This document shows positions 1 to 7,173 of a stretch of 13,787 nucleotides of DNA, one piece after another (position 1 is the first letter of the stretch; every line of letters starts with the position of its first letter). The notes below the pieces were generated by a model, which did no database searches, had not been told where the DNA came from, and was given only the letters and a program-made list of their open reading frames with translations. This stretch comes from an uncultured PS1 clade bacterium. GTDB taxonomy: Bacteria > Pseudomonadota > Gammaproteobacteria > PS1 > Pseudothioglobaceae. Made by a program: the position numbers and the translations under genes. The stretch spans positions 1 to 13,787 of the forward strand of contig CALFDA010000060.1 in the NCBI GenBank assembly GCA_937950605.1. The letters run 5' to 3'.

Positions 1-890
1 TAAATCAAGAAAGCTACGCATTTACCAGAGATTTTGTATTAAAAACATGTCTAGTTTTATTAGATAAGGGCGCAGCTTATAAAGTTGAAAAGTTTAGAGA
101 TACAGATATAAAAAATCGCATAATAAATGAGTGGGAAAGTATTGCAAACTCTATTAGGGTTGTCAGAGATTACCTATACGACACAACATATTTAAGATCA
201 AAAAAAGCAATTAAATCATATTTAGCACTTATTCCTATAATATATTTTCACTACTATAATAAAGACAAATGGAATTCTGTGAAACATCTGAACAATTACA
301 TAATTAGAACACTTTTGGCGGGTGCTTTTGGCGGAAGCCCTGATGCTTTAATTGATAACTGTATTAGAACAATAAAAACAAAAAATAGGTTCGATAACGA
401 AGACATATTTTATGAGATTCGCAATAGTGGTAGAAGTTTGGAAATTTCAAAAGATGATCTTTTGAAGCAAAATTACTCAAAATCGAATAATTTACACTTG
501 ATTTTTAACAGATGGTACAACTCAAATTTAAATTACAATCCAGCATATATCGGCAATGAATTAAACATTGATCATATTTTTCCCACCAGCAGGTTAAAAG
601 AAATTAAATTAGAAAAGTATCCAAAAAAAATGAGGTACAACAGAGGAGATATGAATCAAATTGCTAATTTAATGTTGCTAACAAGAGAACAAAATGGCGC
701 AAAGGGAGATACGAAACCATCGGATTGGTTTAAAAATAAAGATGAAACATATCTTGACAAGCATTCAATACCAAAGGATCCAGAACTATGGAAAATTGAA
801 AACTTTGATAAATTTATAGCAGAGAGAGAAACTCTAATTGTCAAAAAATTTAGATCTTGGGGGATTATTACTAAAAAAACAAAAGAATAA
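1..890 (+). CDS. DUF262/DUF1524 (GmrSD-like) HNH protein, C-terminal part, truncated by window edge
   Basis: The reading frame is open from the first full codon (base 3) to TAA at 888-890, giving 295 residues of a protein that starts left of the window. GTG at 279 is internal, because 92 in-frame codons precede it without a stop. Visible motifs are an Asp-His pair in IDHIFP (Asp codon 570-572), followed by NQIANLMLLT (codons from about 654) and an N-x-x-K element before PSDWF. Together these form the HNH-like DUF1524 domain at the C-terminus of DUF262 proteins such as GmrS-GmrD. In characterised members DUF262 is an NTP-hydrolysing ParB-like domain and DUF1524 is the nuclease that cuts modified phage DNA. 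Here the DUF262 half is not visible, so specificity is unknown. The gene is very AT-rich with many AAA/ATA codons, unlike the atp genes, which fits horizontal acquisition. Another HNH protein of the same fold is possible. The nuclease motif looks intact. Confidence 0.75.
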   Translation, partial: NQESYAFTRDFVLKTCLVLLDKGAAYKVEKFRDTDIKNRIINEWESIANSIRVVRDYLYDTTYLRSKKAIKSYLALIPIIYFHYYNKDKWNSVKHLNNYIIRTLLAGAFGGSPDALIDNCIRTIKTKNRFDNEDIFYEIRNSGRSLEISKDDLLKQNYSKSNNLHLIFNRWYNSNLNYNPAYIGNELNIDHIFPTSRLKEIKLEKYPKKMRYNRGDMNQIANLMLLTREQNGAKGDTKPSDWFKNKDETYLDKHSIPKDPELWKIENFDKFIAERETLIVKKFRSWGIITKKTKE

Positions 891-1386
891 TTTATAGTGC
901 AAACTACTTTTCAATAGCAAGTTTTCCAATTTTCAGCAAAAAACAACTAACATTGCAAATTAGTTGAACTTTTACCTATTTTGTAATTGTTACCTGTTTT
1001 CAGGTTTTATGTCAAAAGATGGTGATAGAGAAGTTGTTGTTAAAGCAATACAAATACTCATTTACGGAAAAAGAACAGTTACCGATAAATTCTTTACCTA
1101 AATTGCTTCTCAGAAATGTGCGTATGTTGGACATACTTGTCTTTTATTAACATAACGCACTTTATTATGTTTTTGTGGCTATAAAGTTGTCTAGATATGA
1201 AAACTTGTTTAGTTGTTAATCAAGCATTCAGCCAGCATCGCCACCACAAAACTAAAATCAACATACGCGAGTGAGGCTATTAACCAAACAGACCTAACTA
1301 GAACCCCACTAATTTGTAGATAGCAAAGACATAAACGGACCGTATCTTTGGCATGCTTAGCATGCCAAAGAACGGAAATACAAAAA
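891..1386. other. gene-free stretch with inverted repeats and coding-like debris
   Basis: No intact gene is visible between the HNH gene and the sqr stop codon. The stretch contains a short plus-strand frame from ATG 1009 to TAA 1101, a small perfect hairpin (1122-1127 with 1131-1136), a 10-bp inverted repeat (GCGTATGTTG at 1120-1129 and its complement at 1259-1268), and a strong hairpin next to the sqr stop. A minus-strand frame stays open from the end of sqr down to 1209. Together these look like decayed mobile or accessory DNA, but no family could be assigned from reading alone. Confidence 0.5.
1340..1375. terminator. strong hairpin just 3' of sqr, possible terminator without a U-tract
   Basis: CTTTGGCATGC (1346-1356) and GCATGCCAAAG (1360-1370) are perfect complements around a 3-nt TTA loop. 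An outer CCGT (1340-1343) pairs with ACGG (1372-1375) across a small internal loop, giving 15 base pairs. It lies 12 bp beyond the sqr stop, where a transcript terminator would be expected. Neither strand has the T-run of an intrinsic terminator, so it may instead protect an mRNA 3' end or belong to a dispersed repeat. Confidence 0.5.
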
Positions 1387-2673
1387 CTATTTTTTCTTTA
1401 AACGCTCAATCCCAAGCATTTTAAAAGTATACTTTTGGTAAGAAGGTTCTGAATTGCCAGTTTTCATGTTGCGTATGAAAAACTTTTCAAAGGCAATTTT
1501 TGCCAAGTGTACCATCTTGCCTTTCTTCGCCCAAGTAACATTACGCGGCGGAATTTGTGGCAAGGCAACAAAGGCTGCTCCTGTATCGCCCATATCAGCA
1601 ATACAAACAGCATTCCAAGTTGGAACATGTGATGGTTCTTTGCCTTCAATTATATCTTCAATGTTGTGCACAATAGCGGTTACCATTGACTCTATCATAT
1701 AACCTGTTTTAGGCGTTCCACACATAATAGGCGTGGCTTCAACAGGTGGAATGGCGATATTAACCCCTAGTGAAAATATGTTATCTTTAACTGGCGATTG
1801 TTGGTACTTGTTGACCATTACAAAACCACGAGGATTCACAAAACCAGAATCAACATTTGCCAAATTAGCAACCGTATCTACCCCCTTAAAGGCTGGTAAT
1901 AACATGGTATATTTGCTCTCAACTTCAACTGATTTAATTACCTCGCCATTATCATCACAATTACTAATACTTACCTTGTTAGCTTCAACCTTATCAACCT
2001 TAGAATTGACATGCCATTTGATGTGCCTGTCTCTACATTCTGATTCCAACATGCCTTTAGAATCTCCAACACCGCCTAGACCCAAATGCCCAATATAAGG
2101 CTCTGGGGTTACAAAAGTAATTGGACACTTGTCGCGAATACCGCGCTTTCTTAGATCAGTATCCATAATAGCCGCAAACTCATAAGCTGGACCAAAACAA
2201 GATGCCCCTTGAACTGCACCAACCACAATCGGACCACCGCCACTAGCACAAAAATCCTCCCATTTTTGGTGAGCAGATTCAGCATGCGCGGTTGTACAAA
2301 TAGAGACACTATGTCCATCTGGTCCAAGCCCATCAACTTCATCAAACGCTAATTTAGGTCCAGTAGCTAACACCAAATAATCATAATCAACAACCTGATC
2401 ACCCACTATTACTTGGTTATCATTTGGCTTAATCTCAGTTGCCTCACCAACGATTAAATTGATCTTCTTGCGTTTTAACCTTGGCAATAATTCAAAACTA
2501 ATATCATCTTCGCTACGCCAACCCACAGCAACCCATGGATTTGATGGAATAAAATTAAAGTTCGGGTTGTTGGAAATAACTGTTACTTCATGTTTCTTTC
2601 CTAAATTTTTCTTTACATCATAAGCAAAAGGCAAACCGCCTGTGCTTGCACCAATAACAACAACATGTGCCAT
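1387..2673 (-). CDS. sqr: sulfide:quinone oxidoreductase (SQR)
   Basis: The 428-residue flavoprotein is predicted to oxidise sulfide to sulfane sulfur at the cytoplasmic membrane and pass electrons to the quinone pool. The N-terminus has a Rossmann FAD motif (GASTGG, residues 8-13), and a second dinucleotide-type segment lies near 98-105 (DYLVLATGP). Cys126 (SICTTAH), Cys159 (GASCFGPAYEF) and Cys357 (NAVCIADMG) sit where SQRs carry their redox cysteines. IPPVEATPIMCGTPKTG (308-324) is also typical of the family. There is no signal peptide, which argues against the exported flavocytochrome c subunit FccB. The basic, amphipathic C-terminus (about 385-428, ending KKK) fits peripheral membrane attachment. 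The ATG at 2673 has GAGG at 2682-2685, 8 nt upstream, and a near-consensus promoter close behind. I do not assign an SQR subtype. Confidence 0.87.
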   Translation of the reverse strand: MAHVVVIGASTGGLPFAYDVKKNLGKKHEVTVISNNPNFNFIPSNPWVAVGWRSEDDISFELLPRLKRKKINLIVGEATEIKPNDNQVIVGDQVVDYDYLVLATGPKLAFDEVDGLGPDGHSVSICTTAHAESAHQKWEDFCASGGGPIVVGAVQGASCFGPAYEFAAIMDTDLRKRGIRDKCPITFVTPEPYIGHLGLGGVGDSKGMLESECRDRHIKWHVNSKVDKVEANKVSISNCDDNGEVIKSVEVESKYTMLLPAFKGVDTVANLANVDSGFVNPRGFVMVNKYQQSPVKDNIFSLGVNIAIPPVEATPIMCGTPKTGYMIESMVTAIVHNIEDIIEGKEPSHVPTWNAVCIADMGDTGAAFVALPQIPPRNVTWAKKGKMVHLAKIAFEKFFIRNMKTGNSEPSYQKYTFKMLGIERLKKK

Positions 2674-2706
2674 AACTTAATCCTCGTATTCTGAATAAAG
2701 TGCGTC

Positions 2707-2735
2707 ATTATGTAGGTTATTGTGTCTATTGTCAA
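2707..2735 (-). promoter_or_regulatory. sigma70 promoter of sqr
   Basis: On the minus strand TTGACA (2735-2730) and CATAAT (2712-2707) are separated by exactly 17 bp, with a perfect -35 and a 5/6 -10. Transcription would start near 2700, giving a leader of about 27 nt that contains the GAGG ribosome binding site. The strong match suggests high constitutive expression of sulfide oxidation. Confidence 0.75.
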
Positions 2736-2808
2736 ACATATAAGAATATCATTATGTATTTATATAATTAATACAATTTTGCAACATGGGGGTATTTCAT
2801 AAAAATTG

Positions 2809-2837
2809 TTTTCAATCTTTACAGTAGACTGTATAAT
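2809..2837 (+). promoter_or_regulatory. promoter of the atp operon
   Basis: A perfect TATAAT -10 lies at 2832-2837, with TTTTCA (4/6 of TTGACA) at 2809-2814 and a 17-bp spacer. The predicted start near 2844 lies downstream of the TTG at 2806 that could otherwise extend atpI, so translation should begin at the ATG at 2878. A GC-rich patch, ATGGGGGTAT (2786-2795), just upstream might bind a regulator. Confidence 0.6.
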
Positions 2838-2877
2838 CTGCGTTTATTTTGTGGGTTTGCGGTTTGGAATTTTGGCA

Positions 2878-3216
2878 ATGAATAATAATGTGCCAAAAGT
2901 TCAGTTGGTCATAGTGTTGGTGTCTATCGCTTACTTCTCTACAGCAAGTGCGGGTTTTTCTGCGCTTTATGGCGGAGTGATTAGTTTAGTCAATACAGTA
3001 TTGATTGATAAGCATATAAACAAAAAAAATAATGCAACTATTAGTGCTCAGGCAATAGTTGTAATGATGGTTGTGAGTACAGTGTTACGCATGGCGATGG
3101 TAGTTGGTTTGATTTCGATAGGGGTATTCGTTTTGGAATTGAATGCGAGTGTTTTGGTTGTTAGTTTGGTTTTGGGGATTTGTGGTTTTTTAATAGACAG
3201 GGTTATTAGAAAATAA
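2878..3216 (+). CDS. atpI: ATP synthase subunit I (AtpI)
   Basis: The 112-residue membrane protein is the usual first, non-structural gene of bacterial atp operons. It is thought to help assemble the c-ring or supply Mg2+, and it is poorly conserved. Four hydrophobic segments are visible at about 8-24, 26-44, 56-82 and 84-106. FSALYGGVISLVN (27-39) matches the small-residue motif seen in AtpI proteins. The frame extends upstream to a TTG at 2806, but that stretch contains the operon -10 box and would add an odd Cys-rich tail, so I chose ATG 2878, which has a weak TGGA nine bases before it. TAA overlaps the atpB ATG by one base (TAATG), implying translational coupling. Identification rests on position and topology more than on sequence. 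Confidence 0.75.
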   Translation: MNNNVPKVQLVIVLVSIAYFSTASAGFSALYGGVISLVNTVLIDKHINKKNNATISAQAIVVMMVVSTVLRMAMVVGLISIGVFVLELNASVLVVSLVLGICGFLIDRVIRK

Positions 3217-4094
3217 TGTCAGCAGGAAATGAACTTATCGCCTCAGGCGACTACATTAAACACCATCTACAAAACCTAACCTATGGTCAGTTCCCTGATG
3301 GGCACTGGGGTTTGGCACACACTTCCGCTGAGGCAAAATCAATGGGTTTTATGGCACTTAATTTAGACACTTTAAGCGTTTCTTTCGTGTTGGGTGCTGT
3401 ATTCTTACTATTGTTTTATCGTGTTGGCAGAAAGATGGTCGCCGATACTACTCCTTCAAACACTCAAAATTTTATTGAAAGCATTATTGATTTTATTAAT
3501 GAAAATATTCGCGGTTCGTTTAACGGGAAAAACCCACTGGTTGCACCTTTGGCACTAACCGTATTCATTTGGATTTTATTGATGAACACCATGGACTTGG
3601 TGCCCGTCGACTGGCTACCATACTTAGCACAACAAATTGGTGCATTTTTTGGTGCAGATCCGCACCATGTGTTTTTTAAGATAGTGCCAACTACAGACCC
3701 TAATGCAACCTTTGGATTGGCAATCGGTGTGTTTTTATTGGTATTATATTACAGTATTAAAGTAAAGGGATTTGATGGTTTTGTGGCTGAATTAACACTA
3801 CACCCTTTCGAGTCTAAAAATCTCTTGTTAAAGGTATTGCTAGTTCCAGTTAACTTTTTCTTAGAATTTGTCTCCTTGGTTGCTAAACCAGTGTCACATT
3901 CACTGCGTTTGTTTGGCAACATGTACGCGGGAGAAATGATTTTTATCTTAATTGCATTATTGCCATTTTGGATTCAGTGGACGCTATCATTGCCGTGGGC
4001 GATTTTTCATATTTTAATCGTATTACTACAAGCTTTCATCTTTATGACTTTGGTTGTTGTATATATGGATATGGCTCACGATAAGGGGCATTAA
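3216..4094 (+). CDS. atpB: ATP synthase Fo subunit a
   Basis: The 292-residue integral membrane stator forms the two proton half-channels against the c-ring. The C-terminal signature KPVSHSLRLFGNMYAGE (224-240) contains the essential Arg231 (E. coli aArg210), Asn235 and Glu240 (aGlu219). His265 in PWAIFHILI matches aHis245, and Gln272 matches aGln252. Five to six membrane segments are visible, the first near 53-69. The length is slightly above E. coli (271), mainly from the N-terminal region and a loop around 133-160. It overlaps atpI by one base, and is followed by an unusually long 189-bp gap before atpE. Confidence 0.97.
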   Translation: MSAGNELIASGDYIKHHLQNLTYGQFPDGHWGLAHTSAEAKSMGFMALNLDTLSVSFVLGAVFLLLFYRVGRKMVADTTPSNTQNFIESIIDFINENIRGSFNGKNPLVAPLALTVFIWILLMNTMDLVPVDWLPYLAQQIGAFFGADPHHVFFKIVPTTDPNATFGLAIGVFLLVLYYSIKVKGFDGFVAELTLHPFESKNLLLKVLLVPVNFFLEFVSLVAKPVSHSLRLFGNMYAGEMIFILIALLPFWIQWTLSLPWAIFHILIVLLQAFIFMTLVVVYMDMAHDKGH

Positions 4095-4283
4095 TTTTTT
4101 TTAAATAAAAACATTGTATATGATAATGGATAATTAACAAGATGGCTAAACTGTTATCAAGTTAGAAGTATTTTGGACTATGTACCCTTCAGGGTGTGTT
4201 CAAAAAATTTCGAGTTGGCAATGATTGGTGTTTTGTGATTGTTTATAATCATGCAAGGGATTTCTTAATTAGGAGTGAAAAAA
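4095..4283 (+). other. long atpB-atpE intergenic region with small hairpins
   Basis: The 189 bp before the atpE ATG is much longer than the other gaps in the operon and holds no credible gene. Two small hairpins are visible: CTA(A)ACT / AGTTAG with a 7-nt loop (4146-4165), and ACCC-TTCA-GGGT (4184-4195). A TATAAT occurs at 4244-4249, but no good -35 lies 16-18 bp upstream. Just before the start is a full AGGAG (4271-4275) with 8 nt to the ATG, the strongest ribosome binding site in the operon. A role in raising c-subunit output or processing the transcript is an inference. Confidence 0.5.
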
Positions 4284-4523
4284 ATGACAGAGGTACAATC
4301 AATACTATTTTTAGCAGGCTCAATATTAATGGGTTTAGGTGCGTTAGGTGCTGCGGTAGGAATTGGCATTTTGGGTGCCAGATTTCTAGAGGGCGCGGCA
4401 CGTCAGCCAGAGCTTATTCCAATGCTTAGAACGCAAATGTTCATTGTCATGGGCTTGGTTGACGCGGTTCCAATGATTGCGGTAGGTATTTCGATGTATA
4501 TCCTATTCGCAGTAGCAGGTTAA
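4284..4523 (+). CDS. atpE: ATP synthase Fo subunit c
   Basis: The 79-residue proteolipid, the same length as E. coli AtpE, forms the rotating c-ring. Two hydrophobic helices (about 7-33 and 52-77) flank the polar loop Arg40-Gln41-Pro42 that contacts F1. The ion-carrying acid is Asp60 in GLVDAVPMIAVG, as in the proton-type E. coli enzyme, rather than the Glu plus Gln/Ser pattern of Na+ types. GALGAAVGIGILG (19-31) gives the small-residue helix packing. GTG at 4275 is in frame but sits inside the AGGAG ribosome binding site, so ATG 4284 is the start. The strong ribosome binding site fits the need for many c copies per complex. Confidence 0.96.
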   Translation: MTEVQSILFLAGSILMGLGALGAAVGIGILGARFLEGAARQPELIPMLRTQMFIVMGLVDAVPMIAVGISMYILFAVAG

Positions 4524-4555
4524 ATTGACAAATATTTAAAGCGAGGTTTAGACTG

Positions 4556-5026
4556 ATGAACATTAACTTAACAATGATTGGGCAATTAATCATGTTTGCT
4601 ATGTTTACATGGTTTTGCATGAAGTTTGTCTGGCCACCAATTGTTGTTGCTATGGAAGAACGCAAAAAGCGTATTGAAAGTGGTTTAGCTGCAGCTCAAC
4701 GTGGATTGTTAGAACACAAAGAGGCGCAACAACAAGCACAAGAAATTATTGAAAAGTCTAAAAGCCAAGCATCTGAAATCATTGCTAACGCAAACAAACA
4801 AGCATCGATTGTTGTTGAGGACGCTAAGGGTATTGCATTGCAAGAAGCGCAGCGTATTAAAACGCAAGCTCAAGGAGAAATTGAGCAAGAGCTTCAGAAA
4901 GCTCGCAATGAATTAAAAAATCAGGTATCCAATTTGGTAATGCAAGGCGTGAACGCTGTTTTAGACAAGGAAGTAAGCGCAAAAACACACAAAAGCCTGT
5001 TGAAAGAATTGTCGCAAGCATTATAA
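4556..5026 (+). CDS. atpF: ATP synthase Fo subunit b
   Basis: The 156-residue protein, identical in length to E. coli AtpF, is the dimeric peripheral stalk linking subunit a to delta and alpha. One N-terminal membrane helix (about 5-27) is followed by the conserved ERKKRI segment with Arg36 (E. coli bArg36). A long charged coiled coil (about 40-135) is rich in Ala, Gln, Glu and Lys. GAGG at 4543-4546 lies 9 nt before the ATG. The TAA overlaps the ribosome binding site of atpH, so the two genes are tightly linked. Confidence 0.95.
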   Translation: MNINLTMIGQLIMFAMFTWFCMKFVWPPIVVAMEERKKRIESGLAAAQRGLLEHKEAQQQAQEIIEKSKSQASEIIANANKQASIVVEDAKGIALQEAQRIKTQAQGEIEQELQKARNELKNQVSNLVMQGVNAVLDKEVSAKTHKSLLKELSQAL

Positions 5027-5038
5027 GGGATTTAACAA

Positions 5039-5590
5039 GTGGAACTAACAACGATCGCTAAACCTTACGCCAACGCAGTTTTTAAGATTGCAGAACAGAG
5101 CAATACTCTTGCGCAATGGAGGGTTGTTTTAGAAGTTGGAGCGTCTATTGCAAACGATGTAACGATGAGTTTGTTTGTTGCGTCTCCTAACATAACTAAA
5201 AACGACAAGTTGAAAGCACTTAATGCTGTTTTTGCTTCGGTCTTGGACAGAAAGTTAAACAAGCAGGAAAGTGTCTTTGTTAGTTTATTGTTGGACAATG
5301 GGCGTATCAACGCGTTACCAAGCATTTTAGGGTTGTTCGACGAGATGTCTAATTTAAGCAGTGACGCTAAAACATTTCATGTCATCAGTGCTTATGAGCT
5401 AAGCGAAACAGAAAAGAAAAATATCGTTGAAAGTTTGTCTGACAAATTTAAAACAACAGTTAGCATTGATACTAAAATAGATACAAATTTAGTCGGCGGT
5501 GTAGTAGTCAAAGAAGGTGATAAAGTAATTGATTTGTCGATCAAGGCTCGTGTAGATGCTCTTGGTTCCCAATTGTCAGTTGCATATTAA
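5039..5590 (+). CDS. atpH: ATP synthase F1 subunit delta
   Basis: The 183-residue subunit (E. coli 177) caps the alpha3beta3 hexamer and binds subunit b. The N-terminal AKPYANAVFKIAE (7-19) and the C-terminal LVGGVVVKEGDKVIDLSI are the two family hallmarks; the latter is the OSCP/delta signature. Translation starts at GTG 5039, with AAGGGA (5025-5030) 8 nt upstream. That ribosome binding site begins within the atpF stop codon. The middle of the protein is poorly conserved, as is usual in this family. Confidence 0.94.
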   Translation: MELTTIAKPYANAVFKIAEQSNTLAQWRVVLEVGASIANDVTMSLFVASPNITKNDKLKALNAVFASVLDRKLNKQESVFVSLLLDNGRINALPSILGLFDEMSNLSSDAKTFHVISAYELSETEKKNIVESLSDKFKTTVSIDTKIDTNLVGGVVVKEGDKVIDLSIKARVDALGSQLSVAY

Positions 5591-5617
5591 TTTGTAAATA
5601 ATTGAAGAGGGATAGTT

Positions 5618-7159
5618 ATGCAATTAAACGCGAGCGAAATTAGTGATTTAATTAAAAAACAAATAGAAGGTTTTGATTTCGTGGCACATGCACGTACAGA
5701 AGGTACGGTAATTAGCGTCAGTGATGGCATTGTCCGTATTCATGGTTTAGACGATGTTCAGTTTGGCGAGATGCTTGAGTTTCCTAATAATACATTCGGC
5801 ATGGCACTTAACTTAGAGCAAGATTCGGTCGGTGCGGTTGTGTTAGGTGATTACTTGCATATTTCTGAAGGTGATGTAGTTAAATGCACTAACCGTTTAA
5901 TGGAGGTACCTGTCGGGGAGGCAATGATGGGTCGTGTTGTTAGTCCACTAGGCAAACCAATTGATGGTAAAGGTGATATTGACAGCAAAAGTTCACGCCC
6001 CTTGGAAGTTGTTGCGCCAGGTGTTATCGACCGCCAATCAGTCAGTCAACCTGTCCAAACAGGAGTCAAAGCAATTGATGCAATGGTGCCTATTGGGCGC
6101 GGTCAGCGCGAACTAATCATTGGTGACAGGCAAACGGGCAAAACTGCATTCGCTGTTGATGCAATTATTAACCAAAGAAATACAGATGTTAAATGTGTTT
6201 ATGTTGCAATTGGACAAAAAGATTCTTCAGTTGCGGCTGTTGTTCGCAAACTAGAAGAACACAATGCACTGGCAAACACAGTGATTGTTTCGGCAGGTGC
6301 TGCTGATTCGCCAGCGTTGCAATATATTGCGCCTTATGCGGGTTGTGCGATGGGAGAATATTTCCGCGATCGCGGTGAAGATGCACTCATAGTTTACGAT
6401 GATTTAACCAAGCAAGCATGGGCCTATCGTGAAGTGTCATTATTGCTCAGGCGTCCACCAGGTCGTGAAGCTTACCCAGGTGATGTGTTCTACTTGCACT
6501 CACGCTTACTTGAGCGTGCGTCACGCGTTAATGCAGATTATGTTGAACGGTTTACTAACGGTGAAGTTAAAGGCAAGACAGGTTCGTTAACCGCATTACC
6601 GATTATTGAGACACAAGGGGGTGATGTATCGGCGTTTGTGCCGACTAATGTAATCTCTATTACCGATGGTCAAATTTTCTTAGAAACCGACTTATTCAAC
6701 TCTGGTATTCGCCCAGCGATTAATGCTGGATTGTCTGTTTCTCGAGTAGGTGGTGCGGCACAAACCAATATCATTAAAAAACTAGGTGGTGGCATTCGTT
6801 TAGATCTTGCGCAGTATCGTGAGTTAGCGGCGTTTGCACAATTCGCATCAGACCTTGATGCGGACACGAAGGCACAAATTGATCGTGGTCAACGCGTTAC
6901 GGAGTTGATGAAGCAAAAACAGTATTCGCCGTTATCAGTCGCTGAAATGGCGACATCGCTTTTTGCTGCTAACTCAGGCGCATTAGATGACATTGAGGTA
7001 AACAAAGTGGTTGATTTTGAGATGGCATTGATTGCTTATATGAATGCAAATCAAACATCATTGATGGACAAAATCAATGAGAGTGGGGATTACAATGATA
7101 GCATTGCTAGCGAATTACAAGGAGCAATTGACGATTTTAAAACAAACCATACTTGGTAG
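5618..7159 (+). CDS. atpA: ATP synthase F1 subunit alpha
   Basis: The 513 residues match E. coli AtpA exactly in length. Alpha holds the non-catalytic nucleotide sites and contributes residues to the catalytic sites on beta. The P-loop GDRQTGKT is at 169-176. The arginine finger in SVSRVGG is Arg376, the E. coli number. The N-terminal segment (about residues 5-25) that binds delta is present, as is the signature PAINAGLSVSRVG (366-378). A clear GAGGG precedes the ATG by 7 nt. No truncation or missing key residue was seen. Confidence 0.98.
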   Translation: MQLNASEISDLIKKQIEGFDFVAHARTEGTVISVSDGIVRIHGLDDVQFGEMLEFPNNTFGMALNLEQDSVGAVVLGDYLHISEGDVVKCTNRLMEVPVGEAMMGRVVSPLGKPIDGKGDIDSKSSRPLEVVAPGVIDRQSVSQPVQTGVKAIDAMVPIGRGQRELIIGDRQTGKTAFAVDAIINQRNTDVKCVYVAIGQKDSSVAAVVRKLEEHNALANTVIVSAGAADSPALQYIAPYAGCAMGEYFRDRGEDALIVYDDLTKQAWAYREVSLLLRRPPGREAYPGDVFYLHSRLLERASRVNADYVERFTNGEVKGKTGSLTALPIIETQGGDVSAFVPTNVISITDGQIFLETDLFNSGIRPAINAGLSVSRVGGAAQTNIIKKLGGGIRLDLAQYRELAAFAQFASDLDADTKAQIDRGQRVTELMKQKQYSPLSVAEMATSLFAANSGALDDIEVNKVVDFEMALIAYMNANQTSLMDKINESGDYNDSIASELQGAIDDFKTNHTW

Positions 7160-7173
7160 AGATGGGATAGGCA

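Noticed and set aside
279..890. GTG 279 as the start of a 203-residue protein
   Set aside because: Ninety-two in-frame codons without a stop lie upstream to the window edge, so the gene is truncated rather than short.
1733..2098. 121-residue plus-strand frame inside sqr
   Set aside because: It is antisense to a fully conserved SQR frame and has low-complexity Leu/Ser/Thr content without motifs.
4244..4249. TATAAT as an internal atpE promoter
   Set aside because: No acceptable -35 lies at 16-18 bp, so I kept it only as a remark in the gap description.
4196..4429. 77-residue plus-strand frame across the atpE start
   Set aside because: It overlaps atpE in another frame, has no recognisable motif, and ends inside a certain gene.
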